From Clostridiales bacterium (GTDB lineage: Bacteria > Bacillota > Clostridia > Lachnospirales > Lachnospiraceae): 64,000 nt of DNA. Below the pieces are notes generated by a model that worked only from the letters and a program-made list of their open reading frames with translations, ran no database searches and had not been told where the DNA came from. Location of the stretch: the NCBI GenBank assembly GCA_018365455.1, contig JAGZJZ010000024.1, forward strand, positions 1-64,000, read 5' to 3'. Positions 47,465 to 56,819 of the stretch are shown here, piece by piece. The position numbers and the translations under genes are program-made. Position 1 is the first letter of the stretch. Each line of letters opens with the position of its first letter.

Positions 47465-48775
47465 TTATATTAAGTATATGTATCCTAAGATTCTTCTTCC
47501 TGCGCCCCATTCATACATATTTCCATAATGGAAAGATATATTGGAAGCTGTTGGTTTTTTGTTGCTCATGCTGTATCCTGATTCGGATACGTATGGTACA
47601 CCATTGATAATTGCCTCTACCATTGCGATATGTGCATCTCCTGAAGAGTTGTAATCAAAAACCACTAATGAACCAACCTTTGGAGTGGAACCATATGCAT
47701 ATACCTTGTCTTTCTTATTGGCATTCCAGATACCTACCGGATCCGGTCCGAAGATTGACATATTCGGAGTCTTTCCTGCCTGCAGCATCACTTCTCTTGC
47801 TCTTCCGCATGCATACCAGGTACAATTTCCTCTGTTATAACCACCGCTTGTCTTCTTACCCGTTGGTGCCAGATAATCAAAATTAAAGTAAATATTGTAG
47901 AGTCCTGAATAGTAGCTTCCATTATTCAAATCCGGCGGAACCGTTCTCTGAACAAAATTAGCTGTTGATCCACTGGAACTTCCTCCTGAACTGCTGCCTC
48001 CTGAAGAACCTCCGTTTGAACCATTATCCGGATTGGAAGATGTATTGCTCTTTACTGTCAGATTCCTTTTCACTAATGTCTTGGATTTTCCTGATTTATC
48101 CTTTGCAGTTACAATATACTTATAAGTACCTGCCGGGAGTGTATTAAATGACATCGCACCGTCAATTTCAAAACCAATCTTAAAAGTCTTGGTATTTGGC
48201 TTTACTGATCTGGAGAACTTGGTAGCCCCTCCTGCATCCGTAACCTTTGCTGTCACATTCGTAATCTTGTAATTCGATTTAATCGTCCCGCCTACCGTAT
48301 AGTACCCACCTGCATTGATCGCGAAATCGGAACTTGGTACCGGACTTGAAATTTTCAGCTTCGAAGTCTTCGTAACAACGTTGAATGTCTTTTTCACTAA
48401 AGTTCTGGACTTCCCAGACGCATCTTTTGCCGTAACCTTGTATAAGTATTTACCTTTTTTTAACCGGTCAAACTGTAAAGCATAATCAGCCGGTGAGTAC
48501 GCCAGATTGTAACTTAACGTATTCGGATAAATATTACTCTTATAATACGATTTCTTACCAGAAGAATTGTATATTCCAGCGGTTATCCTTTTGATCCTGT
48601 AATTAGATGAGATCATTCCCTTTAGTGAATAGCTGGATCCTAACTTGTGTGATACCGGATATTTATGTCCGCGAATCTTTAGTGTGGAGGCAGCCGCTGC
48701 TTCCGGCTTCATTGGTATTATCATGCCAATTACTAGACAACACATCAAAATTAAAACTTTAACCTTTTTGTTCAT
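47465..48775 (-). CDS. Secreted CHAP-domain cell-wall hydrolase
   Basis: 436 aa from ATG 48775 (AAGGGA seven bases upstream). Signal peptide (about 1-28), two tandem beta repeats of about 100 residues each ending in KSKTLVKRNLTV-like strands, a Gly/Ser linker, then a C-terminal CHAP domain with the catalytic Cys in GNCTWYACGRA and His in DAHIAMVEAI. Predicted amidase or endopeptidase on peptidoglycan. The repeats may bind the wall. Not linked to a phage or secretion cluster. Confidence 0.92.
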   Translation of the reverse strand: MNKKVKVLILMCCLVIGMIIPMKPEAAAASTLKIRGHKYPVSHKLGSSYSLKGMISSNYRIKRITAGIYNSSGKKSYYKSNIYPNTLSYNLAYSPADYALQFDRLKKGKYLYKVTAKDASGKSRTLVKKTFNVVTKTSKLKISSPVPSSDFAINAGGYYTVGGTIKSNYKITNVTAKVTDAGGATKFSRSVKPNTKTFKIGFEIDGAMSFNTLPAGTYKYIVTAKDKSGKSKTLVKRNLTVKSNTSSNPDNGSNGGSSGGSSSGGSSSGSTANFVQRTVPPDLNNGSYYSGLYNIYFNFDYLAPTGKKTSGGYNRGNCTWYACGRAREVMLQAGKTPNMSIFGPDPVGIWNANKKDKVYAYGSTPKVGSLVVFDYNSSGDAHIAMVEAIINGVPYVSESGYSMSNKKPTASNISFHYGNMYEWGAGRRILGYIYLI

Positions 48776-48979
48776 ATAAATTCCCTTGTTTTCTTCATAC
48801 TCCATTTCAAAGTTACGAGCTAATTATACACAATATATTACAACTTTTCAACCACTATTTAACATTTCTTTAAAATTTAATTAATTTCCTTCAGAAATTT
48901 GGTTATATTTTGCAGTCAAAAATCTTGTTTACCAAACTTATACCCCTGCATACCGCAGGCAGGTCTGCTGTATTGCACC

Positions 48980-50137
48980 CTATTGCAAAAACTGCGCCAG
49001 TGTATAATTACTTAAATCAAATCCCTTCTCCGTCAAGAAAAGTCTCTCCTCTTCTGTCTGAACCAGCCCTTCTTTTTTCAAGTCGAGAACTGTCTTTCCA
49101 TAGACAGCAGAAAATGGAGTATGGAAAACCTTTTCAAATGTTTCCATGGACACCCCGTCTTTCATACGTAGTCCCAGGAACATGGTTTCTTCCATTTGTT
49201 CCTGTACAGAAAGCACCTCTCTTTCTTCTTTTTCAAATAATCCCTGGCTGTATTCCTTCAAATCTGCTGTATTGCGAAAACGTACATTATCAATCAGTGA
49301 TGAGGCACCAAGGCCAAACCCCAGATAATCCTGACGCAGCCAGTATGCCTGATTGTGCCTGCATTCATATCCGGGTTTTGCATAATTGGAAATCTCATAC
49401 TGTTCAAGCCCATACTCCCCGGTTAAGCGCCGCGTCTCATAGTACATGCTGCGTTCATTCTCTTCAGTCGGAAGTATCCGGCAGTCTTCTCCCAGATCCC
49501 GCAGTCTTGCATCCTCGGCATACTTCTCATAGAACGGAGTCCCCTCTTCTATAATAAGGCTGTAGGCAGAGACATGTTCCGCTTTCAGACGCAATATTTT
49601 GATCAGGCTTTCCCTCCAGGAATCCACGGTCTGTCCCGGCAGTGCCGACATTAAATCCACATTTATATTTGAAAATCCTGCTTCTCTTGCCATGTGAAAA
49701 CCTTTTAGAAAATCTTCATAAGTGTGTATTCTGCCAAGCAGTTTTAATTCCTGGTCGTGAACAGACTGAAGCCCCAGGCTTAGCCGGTTAATCCCCTGTT
49801 CCCGGTAGGCGTACAGCTTGTCCTTTGTAAGCGTACCGGGGTTGGCTTCCGTAGTAATTTCTGCATCATCATCCACCTGGAACTTGTTGTATACTGCCTC
49901 CAGTATTCCGGCGGTCTCCTCTTTCTTTAACACGGAGGGTGTCCCTCCTCCTATAAATATGGAGGTGATATGCCATCTTTCTACATCTTCCCACTGCCGG
50001 ATTTCAGCGATCAGTGACTGGATGTATCCTTTTCTGGCATTCTCTTCGGATGCAAAAGACAGGAAATCACAATATGCACATTTACGGATGCAAAAAGGTA
50101 TATGAATGTAGATGCCTAAATTTTTCGTCTGTTCCAT
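48980..50137 (-). CDS. hemW: Radical SAM protein HemW (coproporphyrinogen oxidase-like)
   Basis: 385 aa. CxxxCxxC iron-sulfur motif in IPFCIRKCAYCDF, GGGTPS glycine motif and the HemN_C region. HemW is a heme chaperone in characterised bacteria rather than HemN. In Firmicutes it usually lies between lepA and hrcA, as here in order but with insertions. Starts 21 bp after the CotH-type gene. Confidence 0.93.
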   Translation of the reverse strand: MEQTKNLGIYIHIPFCIRKCAYCDFLSFASEENARKGYIQSLIAEIRQWEDVERWHITSIFIGGGTPSVLKKEETAGILEAVYNKFQVDDDAEITTEANPGTLTKDKLYAYREQGINRLSLGLQSVHDQELKLLGRIHTYEDFLKGFHMAREAGFSNINVDLMSALPGQTVDSWRESLIKILRLKAEHVSAYSLIIEEGTPFYEKYAEDARLRDLGEDCRILPTEENERSMYYETRRLTGEYGLEQYEISNYAKPGYECRHNQAYWLRQDYLGFGLGASSLIDNVRFRNTADLKEYSQGLFEKEEREVLSVQEQMEETMFLGLRMKDGVSMETFEKVFHTPFSAVYGKTVLDLKKEGLVQTEEERLFLTEKGFDLSNYTLAQFLQ

Positions 50138-50158
50138 TTTAATAATCCTCTGGGGTCT

Positions 50159-53100
50159 TTATTTTACTTTTACTGATTTTACTTTTGATATACTTCCATC
50201 GCTTGTTTTCGAATGATAAGCGCAGACTTTGTAATAATACGTTTTACCTGATTTTATTCTCTTTCTATCTTTATAGCTTATTTTTGTGGTTACTGCAACC
50301 TTTTTATATTTGCCTTTTTCTTTATCTGCACGGTAAACCACATATTTTTTTGCTCCGGCAACCTTCTTCCAGGATATTTTGACCTGCTTCTTTTTTGTTG
50401 ATTCCAGGTTCATCCTGGGTGCCAAAAGGGGTTTTGTTTTTAGTTTTGTAACTGTGGAATATTTTTCAGAGCTTTTATTAACAGCCTGCACTTTATAATA
50501 GTAGGTTTTTTTCGGAACTACTTTCGTATCTTTGTAACTGGTCTTCTTCGTCTCAGCCAGCAATTTATATGTTCCATTTTTCTTTTCTGAACGATAAACC
50601 TTATAAGAAACAGCATTTGAAGCCTTTTTCCAAGTCAGCTTCAGGCTGGATGCCTGAATAGAAGTACCTTTTAACCGGGCGGGTTTTGATACTGCAGGTT
50701 CGGGCTTTGGCTCCGGCTTTGGCTCTGGTTTGGGTTCGGGCTTTGGTTCGGGCTTTGGTTCCGGCTTTGGTTCTGGCTTTTGCTCCGGTTTTGGCTCCGG
50801 CTCTGGATCAGGCTTCGGCTGTGGATTGGGATCCGGATCGGGCTTTGGCTGCTCCTCCATCTTCCGGAACTCAGCCAATAATTTTCTGTCTGCCGATGCT
50901 GTAAAATGATAAGCCGCCTCTGAGGATACTTTTTGTTCTTCACTTACCGTATCTTCATACCAGCCATTAAAATCATATCCCTCATCTGCAGCTGCCATTA
51001 CCGTGACCTCACTGCCTTCCTGTACTTCTATTCCAGTCAGTTCCCCTTCTTCGGATTGGATATAAGCTCTGCCACCTTCTGATGCTGTTACTGAGATCTG
51101 ATAACTGGTAATTACAGGCTCTGCTTCTTTTGTAAAAGACTGATATTGATAGTATGTCTGATTATTCCTATCTTTTCCACAATAGACAACAATATTCTCA
51201 GCGTTGTCGCCAAGCTTCACGAAACTATCATCAAAGCTGACCGTTATCTTGCCGTCTTTCACTTTCCCGCCGCCTGCATATATACCATTTACAGTCAATG
51301 ACAATTCTGTAATCTCCTTTGGCACGGTAACAGATGCTGTGTTGTTGTTATTTTGTGAAATATCTAATACTCCCGTTATGCTGTTATTAAATCGATCTGT
51401 ATTCCAGGAAGCCATCAGTGACTCTACCGTAGCGAACTGCTCATCCAGCCAGTAAATTCTCGTTGTGAGAAATGTTTTCAGTTTTTCAACCTGATAATCA
51501 TATCCACCGTATGGAAACCCTCCGCTGCCATTCCATCTCTCTGTATTTGCCTGGGCTGCACGGCTTAAATAATTGCTGTTTGCATCTATGATACCATTCG
51601 TATCAATGAGATCCTGTAGATAAGTTTCTCGGAGTTCCAGATACAGTTCTCTTGCTTTTATGGCAAAGTAAGGATCCTTGGTTATATATTTATACCACTG
51701 GGTACTCTGCCCGTCTGCATTAAAATGAAAAGTCTGCCACTCTTTTGGAAAATTGGTAGCGCTGACATCCGACGCTGAAGACCAATCCATGTCCCAGATT
51801 GGACCCATGTAAAAAAGACCGTCTAAATCCTTATACATATACGTACTTTTCTTCATGGCATCTTCGTTCATAAACAATTCGTTTACCAGCCAAAACTTTA
51901 CAAGGGAATCCATATCGAATAGCTGGGAGTAGCTTACCTTGTTTTTATTCCAGATATCTGAAAAATCATAGGACTGAATTGCATTTTCAAAAGCATCCAT
52001 ATAATTGCTGGTATATTGCATCAAATCTGAATTTGTATACACATATTCGGGACTTTTAAACATCAACGGCTGCTGAAGCTTTGTTTTGAATTTGGACTTC
52101 TCATCATAGTATGAATCCATTTCTATTAAAAATCCACCTGACAACTCCGGAATGTTAATACCATAGTTTTCATTATCCAGATCATAAGTAATACCATTGA
52201 AATACACCTCGTGAGTAGATGCCCACGTCATATCCACAAGCATCGCATTTTCCAAATCTGCTTTCGCACTCTTGTCAAACCCTTCTGCCTTTGCTATTGC
52301 ACCTGCAAATTTCTCTGATGCTTTCTCCCAATCATAAATGTCTACGCGGTTACCCGACTTATAATCCACCCTGATCTGCTCACAGAACTGATAGATCCCG
52401 TCATATCTTCCATTCATGATCAATACCACATCTGTCGACTGCATATAAGGCATACCCAGGAATCCCGACAATTCATATGCCAGCTTATTGCGCATCAGGG
52501 CGCCGTCCAAATGGTTTGCCAGAAGAACCCAATGTTTGTTTTCACCAAATCCAAACATATCTGTCTTTTCATCCAGTTTGATTTTATATGGCTTTTTGTC
52601 ATATCCCATGGTACTGTTGCCTCGGTACCTTATTTCAATATCACCATTGTAAACGGTTGCTTCCTGATTTATATATTCTTCATTCCGCTTCGTGGTCAGA
52701 GTACCTGCAACATAATCCTCTTTGTTCTGAATCGCTGCCTCTGTGGTTATGTACATAACCGGAAGCCGGCTGCAATATAGATTACAGGAAAAATTATTTT
52801 TACCGTCATCCGTATAAACCGTCACTTCAATAAAAGTTTCCAAATCTTTTTCTGACGGTATGTAGGTGTTTGTGCCATTATCGATTGCATTGCCATTCAC
52901 AGACCACTTATACATTAGCTCCCCTGATACAGGTTCCCCATGCAGTTCTACCTTAAGCGGCATTCCGGGCTTTGCATATTCCGTTGTAAATTCAGCATAA
53001 GTTGCAGCATTCTCAGCCTTTGCAGTCAATGACGGCACCATCATCCCCAGCATGCAAATCCCCGCTGCCAGAATCATGTAAACAGAAATGACGGATGCAA

Positions 53101-53203
53101 ACTTCCCCAAAAAATGCTCCCTGGATGAATACTTTCTTTCTAGACACTTTTTCTTAACAAACCTTCTTTCCAAAAACCTTCTCTCTAAAAACCTCTCTCC
53201 CAT
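50159..53203 (-). CDS. Large surface protein with CotH kinase domain, Pro-rich stalk and FN3 repeats
   Basis: 1014 aa. N-terminus carries duplicated RFLERR units before an export helix (about 35-60). Then an Ig-like segment, a CotH kinase domain (about 150-560: IRYRGNSTMGYDKKPYKIKL, VLLANHLDGALMRNKLAYEL, IWDMDWSSA), a beta region, an InlB-type repeat (VMAAADEGYDFNGWYED), a KPEP-repeat stalk and two fibronectin-type domains. CotH proteins are secretory-pathway or coat protein kinases; here a surface location is likely. GAGGAG precedes the ATG. Followed closely by hemW. Confidence 0.9.
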   Translation of the reverse strand: MGERFLERRFLERRFVKKKCLERKYSSREHFLGKFASVISVYMILAAGICMLGMMVPSLTAKAENAATYAEFTTEYAKPGMPLKVELHGEPVSGELMYKWSVNGNAIDNGTNTYIPSEKDLETFIEVTVYTDDGKNNFSCNLYCSRLPVMYITTEAAIQNKEDYVAGTLTTKRNEEYINQEATVYNGDIEIRYRGNSTMGYDKKPYKIKLDEKTDMFGFGENKHWVLLANHLDGALMRNKLAYELSGFLGMPYMQSTDVVLIMNGRYDGIYQFCEQIRVDYKSGNRVDIYDWEKASEKFAGAIAKAEGFDKSAKADLENAMLVDMTWASTHEVYFNGITYDLDNENYGINIPELSGGFLIEMDSYYDEKSKFKTKLQQPLMFKSPEYVYTNSDLMQYTSNYMDAFENAIQSYDFSDIWNKNKVSYSQLFDMDSLVKFWLVNELFMNEDAMKKSTYMYKDLDGLFYMGPIWDMDWSSASDVSATNFPKEWQTFHFNADGQSTQWYKYITKDPYFAIKARELYLELRETYLQDLIDTNGIIDANSNYLSRAAQANTERWNGSGGFPYGGYDYQVEKLKTFLTTRIYWLDEQFATVESLMASWNTDRFNNSITGVLDISQNNNNTASVTVPKEITELSLTVNGIYAGGGKVKDGKITVSFDDSFVKLGDNAENIVVYCGKDRNNQTYYQYQSFTKEAEPVITSYQISVTASEGGRAYIQSEEGELTGIEVQEGSEVTVMAAADEGYDFNGWYEDTVSEEQKVSSEAAYHFTASADRKLLAEFRKMEEQPKPDPDPNPQPKPDPEPEPKPEQKPEPKPEPKPEPKPEPKPEPKPEPKPEPAVSKPARLKGTSIQASSLKLTWKKASNAVSYKVYRSEKKNGTYKLLAETKKTSYKDTKVVPKKTYYYKVQAVNKSSEKYSTVTKLKTKPLLAPRMNLESTKKKQVKISWKKVAGAKKYVVYRADKEKGKYKKVAVTTKISYKDRKRIKSGKTYYYKVCAYHSKTSDGSISKVKSVKVK
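50700..50850 (-). repeat. Tandem repeat encoding Lys-Pro-Glu-Pro stalk
   Basis: Short 12-bp units (GGCTTTGGTTCC-like on the plus strand) repeat about ten times and encode PKPEPKPE. Such tracts change length by slippage and make a rigid extended spacer in surface proteins. Confidence 0.85.
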
Positions 53204-53389
53204 CTTTTTTCTCCTCTCACATTATTTTTTCTCCTTGCTTACCCCTTTTCCCCTGCAATTTCATGCTATATTTCTGTTTGGAGTATAACATTTTTTCCTT
53301 TATTTTACAACGGATTCCAGCCTCATATCAGGGAAGTATAACAATGCATAAAATATAAGACAATATTTCTAAAATTCTTTTAAAACATC

Positions 53390-53418
53390 TTGACTTTCAA
53401 ACTATTTGAGGTTATTAT
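53390..53418 (+). promoter_or_regulatory. Sigma-A promoter for SPFH gene
   Basis: TTGACT (53390-53395) and TATTAT (53413-53418), 17-base spacer; AAGGAGG ribosome site follows before the ATG. Confidence 0.7.
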
Positions 53419-53467
53419 AATGATATCAATTTAATATCATTTTAATCATCTGAAGGAGGATGGGATT

Positions 53468-54448
53468 ATGGAGATCAACAAACAGAAGATAACAGAAGAG
53501 AAAGACTTAAAAGCAGCAAACGGCATGGGGATGTTATTTCTGTGCATTATCGGTCTTTTAGGAAGTGTTGTCCTATTTATTGTAGGTGTATCCGTTTTTG
53601 AAGGTGCTTTATCAGGCGTTGTTGTTACATTGTCAATTATTATTTTCACTGTTGCATGTATTGGATTCGGAGGCTTGAAAGTTATTAATCCGAATGAAGC
53701 TCTGGTTCTTGCACTTTTTGGTAATTACTACGGAACCTTAAAAAATGATGGGTATTTCTGGGTAAACCCATTTTGCTCTGCAATTAACCCCACGGTCAAA
53801 AGATATGTAACCGCTTCAGCCGGAAACGGAGCAAACGTTAATATCGGAGGAGACGGAAGCAAAAAAGTATCACTTAAGACATTGACCTTAAATAATGAAA
53901 AGCAAAAAGTAAATGATGAACTTGGAAACCCTATCGAAATCGGTACGGTAGTGATCTGGAAAGTAGAAAATGCAACGAAAGCCGTATTAAATGTAGAAAA
54001 CTACAAAAAATACCTTTCTATCCAGTGTGATGCAATTACCCGAAATGCCGCCAGAAGATATCCTTACGATACCAGTGAAGGCGGGGATGAGAGATCACTT
54101 CGGGGCAGCAGCCAGGAAGTTGCTGACATCATGAAAGGTGAATTACAGGAAAAAGTTGCAGATGCAGGCATTAACATTATGGAAGTTCGTATTACCCATC
54201 TCTCCTATGCTCCTGAAATTGCTTCCGCAATGCTTCAGAGACAGCAGGCAGCCGCTATTATCGATGCCCGTCAAAAAATTGTGGAAGGCGCTGTCAGCAT
54301 GGTGGAAATGGCTTTACAGAAATTAAGTGAAAATGAGATTGTAGAATTAGATGAAGAAAGAAAAGCAGCCATGGTTAGCAATCTTCTGGTTGTACTCTGC
54401 GGCAACAAAGATGCCCAGCCCATCGTAAACAGCGGCTCACTTTATTAA
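53468..54448 (+). CDS. SPFH/Band 7 domain membrane protein
   Basis: 326 aa. Two N-terminal membrane helices (about 21-43 and 48-66), then an SPFH domain (NPNEALVLALFGNYYGTL onward) and a coiled C-terminal region (EIASAMLQRQQAAAIIDARQKIVEGAV), the flotillin/stomatin layout that scaffolds membrane microdomains. A small Arc-like protein follows 44 bp on, with a shared terminator, so the pair may be one operon. Role is not known from sequence. Confidence 0.92.
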   Translation: MEINKQKITEEKDLKAANGMGMLFLCIIGLLGSVVLFIVGVSVFEGALSGVVVTLSIIIFTVACIGFGGLKVINPNEALVLALFGNYYGTLKNDGYFWVNPFCSAINPTVKRYVTASAGNGANVNIGGDGSKKVSLKTLTLNNEKQKVNDELGNPIEIGTVVIWKVENATKAVLNVENYKKYLSIQCDAITRNAARRYPYDTSEGGDERSLRGSSQEVADIMKGELQEKVADAGINIMEVRITHLSYAPEIASAMLQRQQAAAIIDARQKIVEGAVSMVEMALQKLSENEIVELDEERKAAMVSNLLVVLCGNKDAQPIVNSGSLY

Positions 54449-54492
54449 GCAAACATCATTATTTCATAATTTAAAAGGGGAGGATGGCAGCA

Positions 54493-54663
54493 TTGGAAAA
54501 TAAACCAAAAGACAAAAGTAAAAAACAGGTTCCGTTAAGGCTGTCCGCCAGCCTCTGGAATGACCTGGCCCAATGGGCGGAAGATGACTTCCGCTCTATT
54601 AACGGGCAAATAGAGTATTTACTGACGGAGTGTGTAAAACATCACAAAAAAAAGGATTCCTGA
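54493..54663 (+). CDS. Arc-family ribbon-helix-helix small protein
   Basis: 56 residues from TTG 54493, which sits nine bases after GGGGAGG; the ATG at 54484 directly abuts the ribosome site. The core VPLRLSASLWNDLAQWAEDD then FRSINGQIEYLLTECV fits an Arc/MetJ-type ribbon-helix-helix DNA-binding dimer, beta strand followed by two helices. It follows the SPFH gene and its stop lies within the terminator hairpin. It could autoregulate the pair. Confidence 0.8.
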   Translation: MENKPKDKSKKQVPLRLSASLWNDLAQWAEDDFRSINGQIEYLLTECVKHHKKKDS

Positions 54664-54682
54664 GAGTTGGAATCCTTTTTTT
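54646..54682 (+). terminator. Terminator overlapping the Arc-like stop codon
   Basis: AAAAAAGGATTCC and GGAATCCTTTTTTT form a perfect stem with an eight-base loop that includes the TGA stop. It also serves lepA from the other side. Confidence 0.92.
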
Positions 54683-54703
54683 ATTACATGTTCTAAAATT
54701 TAA

Positions 54704-56518
54704 TTATCTATCGTCCAGCTTCAGCACGCTCATAAAAGCTTTCTGAGGAATTTCCACATTGCCAATCTGTCTCATACGCTTCTTACCTTCCTTCTGTTTC
54801 TCAAGAAGTTTTCTCTTACGGCTGATATCACCGCCGTAACATTTTGCAAGAACGTCTTTACGCATTGCCTTTACCGTTTCACGGGCAATGATCTTACTTC
54901 CGATTGCTGCCTGAATCGGTATTTCAAACAGCTGTCTTGGAATCTCTTCTTTCAGCTTCTCACACATTTTACGCCCTCTTTCGTATGCGGTAGCCGCATG
55001 AACGATAAAAGACAGTGCATCTACTTCTTCCCGATTCACCAGGATGTCCAGTTTTACCAGTTCCGAACGTTCATAGCCCTTCATTTCATAGTCAAATGAA
55101 GCATAACCTCTGGAACGGGACTTCAGCGCATCAAAAAAGTCATAAATAATCTCATTTAAGGGCAGTTCATATTTTAATAATGCTCTGGTCTCTTCCATAT
55201 ATTCCATCCCCAAGTAAACACCCCGGCGTTCCTGGCAGAGTTCCATTATGGAACCTATGAATTCCGTTGTTACCATAATCTCGGCACTTACAACCGGTTC
55301 TTCCATATATTCGATTTCGGAAGGATCGGGCAGGTTAGACGGGTTGGTGAGTTCAATCACATCGCCGTTTGTCTTATATACCTTATAGATAACACCCGGC
55401 GCCGTTGTTACCAGATCCAGGTTGTATTCACGCTCTAAACGTTCCTGAATGATTTCCAGGTGTAATAATCCCAAGAATCCACAGCGGAAACCAAAACCAA
55501 GAGCAATGGATGTCTCCGCTTCAAACTGCAGGGAAGCGTCATTTAACTGTAATTTTTCTAAAGCATCCCGTAAATCCGGATACTTGGCACCATCTGCCGG
55601 ATACATACCGCAATATACCATAGGATTTACTTTTTTATAACCCGGAAGCGGTGCTTTGCAGGGATTCTGGGCATTTGTGATGGTATCTCCCACCCGGGTG
55701 TCTTTTACATTTTTCAAACTGGCTGTGATATAGCCAACCATTCCGGCGCTTAATTCTTCACATGGAATAAATTGTCCTGCACCAAAATAGCCTACCTCAA
55801 CCACTTCCGCAGTTGCCTTTGTAGCCATCATAAGCATCTGGGTGCCGCGTTTTACCGAACCTTCCTTGATTCTGCAAAATACGATAACCCCTTTGTATGA
55901 ATCATAGATAGAGTCAAATATCAATGCCTGTAAAGGTGCTCCCGGATCGCCAGCAGGCGCCGGTATTTTATTTACGATCTGTTCCAGAACCTCATCTACA
56001 TTCAGTCCTGTCTTGGCTGATATACGTGGTGCATCCTGTGCTTCTATTCCAATTACGTCTTCAATTTCATTAATTACACGTTCCGGATCGGCACTTGGGA
56101 GATCAATTTTGTTGATCACCGGCATAACATCCAGATCGTGATCCATTGCCAGATATACATTTGCCAGAGTCTGTGCCTCTATTCCCTGTGCAGCATCTAC
56201 TACTAAGATCGCCCCGTCACAGGCTGCCAGACTCCTGGATACCTCATAGTTAAAATCCACATGCCCAGGCGTATCAATCAGGTTGAAAACGTATTCTTCC
56301 CCGTCTCTCGCCTTATAGATAGTTCTTACGGCCTGTGCTTTAATTGTAATGCCTCGTTCTCTTTCTAAATCCATATTATCTAATACCTGAGCCTGCATTT
56401 CTCGGCTGGTTAACAGTCCCGTTTTCTCTATAATACGGTCTGCCAATGTTGATTTACCATGGTCAATATGAGCGATAATACAAAAATTCCTTATTTTGCT
56501 CTGATCTATCTCTGCCAC
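54704..56518 (-). CDS. lepA: Elongation factor 4 (LepA)
   Basis: 604 aa ribosome-associated GTPase that back-translocates or remodels stalled ribosomes. G1 AHIDHGKST, G3 DTPGHVDF, G4 NKIDLP, then domains II, III, V and the LepA-specific C-terminal domain ending in the Lys/Arg-rich QKEGKKRMRQIGNVEIP. Full length. In conserved clostridial order after gpr and spoIIP. Confidence 0.98.
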   Translation of the reverse strand: MAEIDQSKIRNFCIIAHIDHGKSTLADRIIEKTGLLTSREMQAQVLDNMDLERERGITIKAQAVRTIYKARDGEEYVFNLIDTPGHVDFNYEVSRSLAACDGAILVVDAAQGIEAQTLANVYLAMDHDLDVMPVINKIDLPSADPERVINEIEDVIGIEAQDAPRISAKTGLNVDEVLEQIVNKIPAPAGDPGAPLQALIFDSIYDSYKGVIVFCRIKEGSVKRGTQMLMMATKATAEVVEVGYFGAGQFIPCEELSAGMVGYITASLKNVKDTRVGDTITNAQNPCKAPLPGYKKVNPMVYCGMYPADGAKYPDLRDALEKLQLNDASLQFEAETSIALGFGFRCGFLGLLHLEIIQERLEREYNLDLVTTAPGVIYKVYKTNGDVIELTNPSNLPDPSEIEYMEEPVVSAEIMVTTEFIGSIMELCQERRGVYLGMEYMEETRALLKYELPLNEIIYDFFDALKSRSRGYASFDYEMKGYERSELVKLDILVNREEVDALSFIVHAATAYERGRKMCEKLKEEIPRQLFEIPIQAAIGSKIIARETVKAMRKDVLAKCYGGDISRKRKLLEKQKEGKKRMRQIGNVEIPQKAFMSVLKLDDR

Positions 56519-56555
56519 GTCTGTTCCTCCTCAGTGGGTCGAATCGCTATCCGTC

Positions 56556-56786
56556 GACTTTATTTCCGCGAGCACCGAGCCAAACGGACACGCTGGCGCG
56601 TCCATGTGGCGACTGCCGCGAGGTTAAAAAACCCGCTGCTCGCAGCGTTTCAAATTTGATGCCCCGTCGCTTGCAGCGGGGTTTTTGACTTCCCCGGGCA
56701 GCGAGCCTGGCGGACACGCCCGTATGTCCATCCAGCGACTGCCGCAAGGGTCAATTCTCCGCTGCTTAGAGCTGTATTTGACTTTC
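56556..56786. repeat. Two tandem imperfect copies of a palindrome-rich element
   Basis: Copy one (about 56556-56686) and copy two (about 56687-56786) share the order GCGAGC or GCGAGCC, CGGACACGC hairpin, CGACTGCCGC, CGCTGCT and TTTGA. Each has a GGAC..GTCC or GGACA..TGTCC hairpin. Between lepA and spoIIP; no ORF with a ribosome site. Looks like a REP-type noncoding repeat. Confidence 0.75.
56623..56651 (-). terminator. Rho-independent terminator after spoIIP
   Basis: On the minus strand CGCTGC and GCAGCG pair and are followed by GGTTTTTT. It lies within the repeat element and would separate spoIIP from lepA. A second hairpin with T5 faces the plus strand (CCCCG..CGGGG at about 56662-56686). 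Confidence 0.65.
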
Positions 56787-56819
56787 CAAGACAGTGTATC
56801 ACATTTATTCCCCTCTTGT

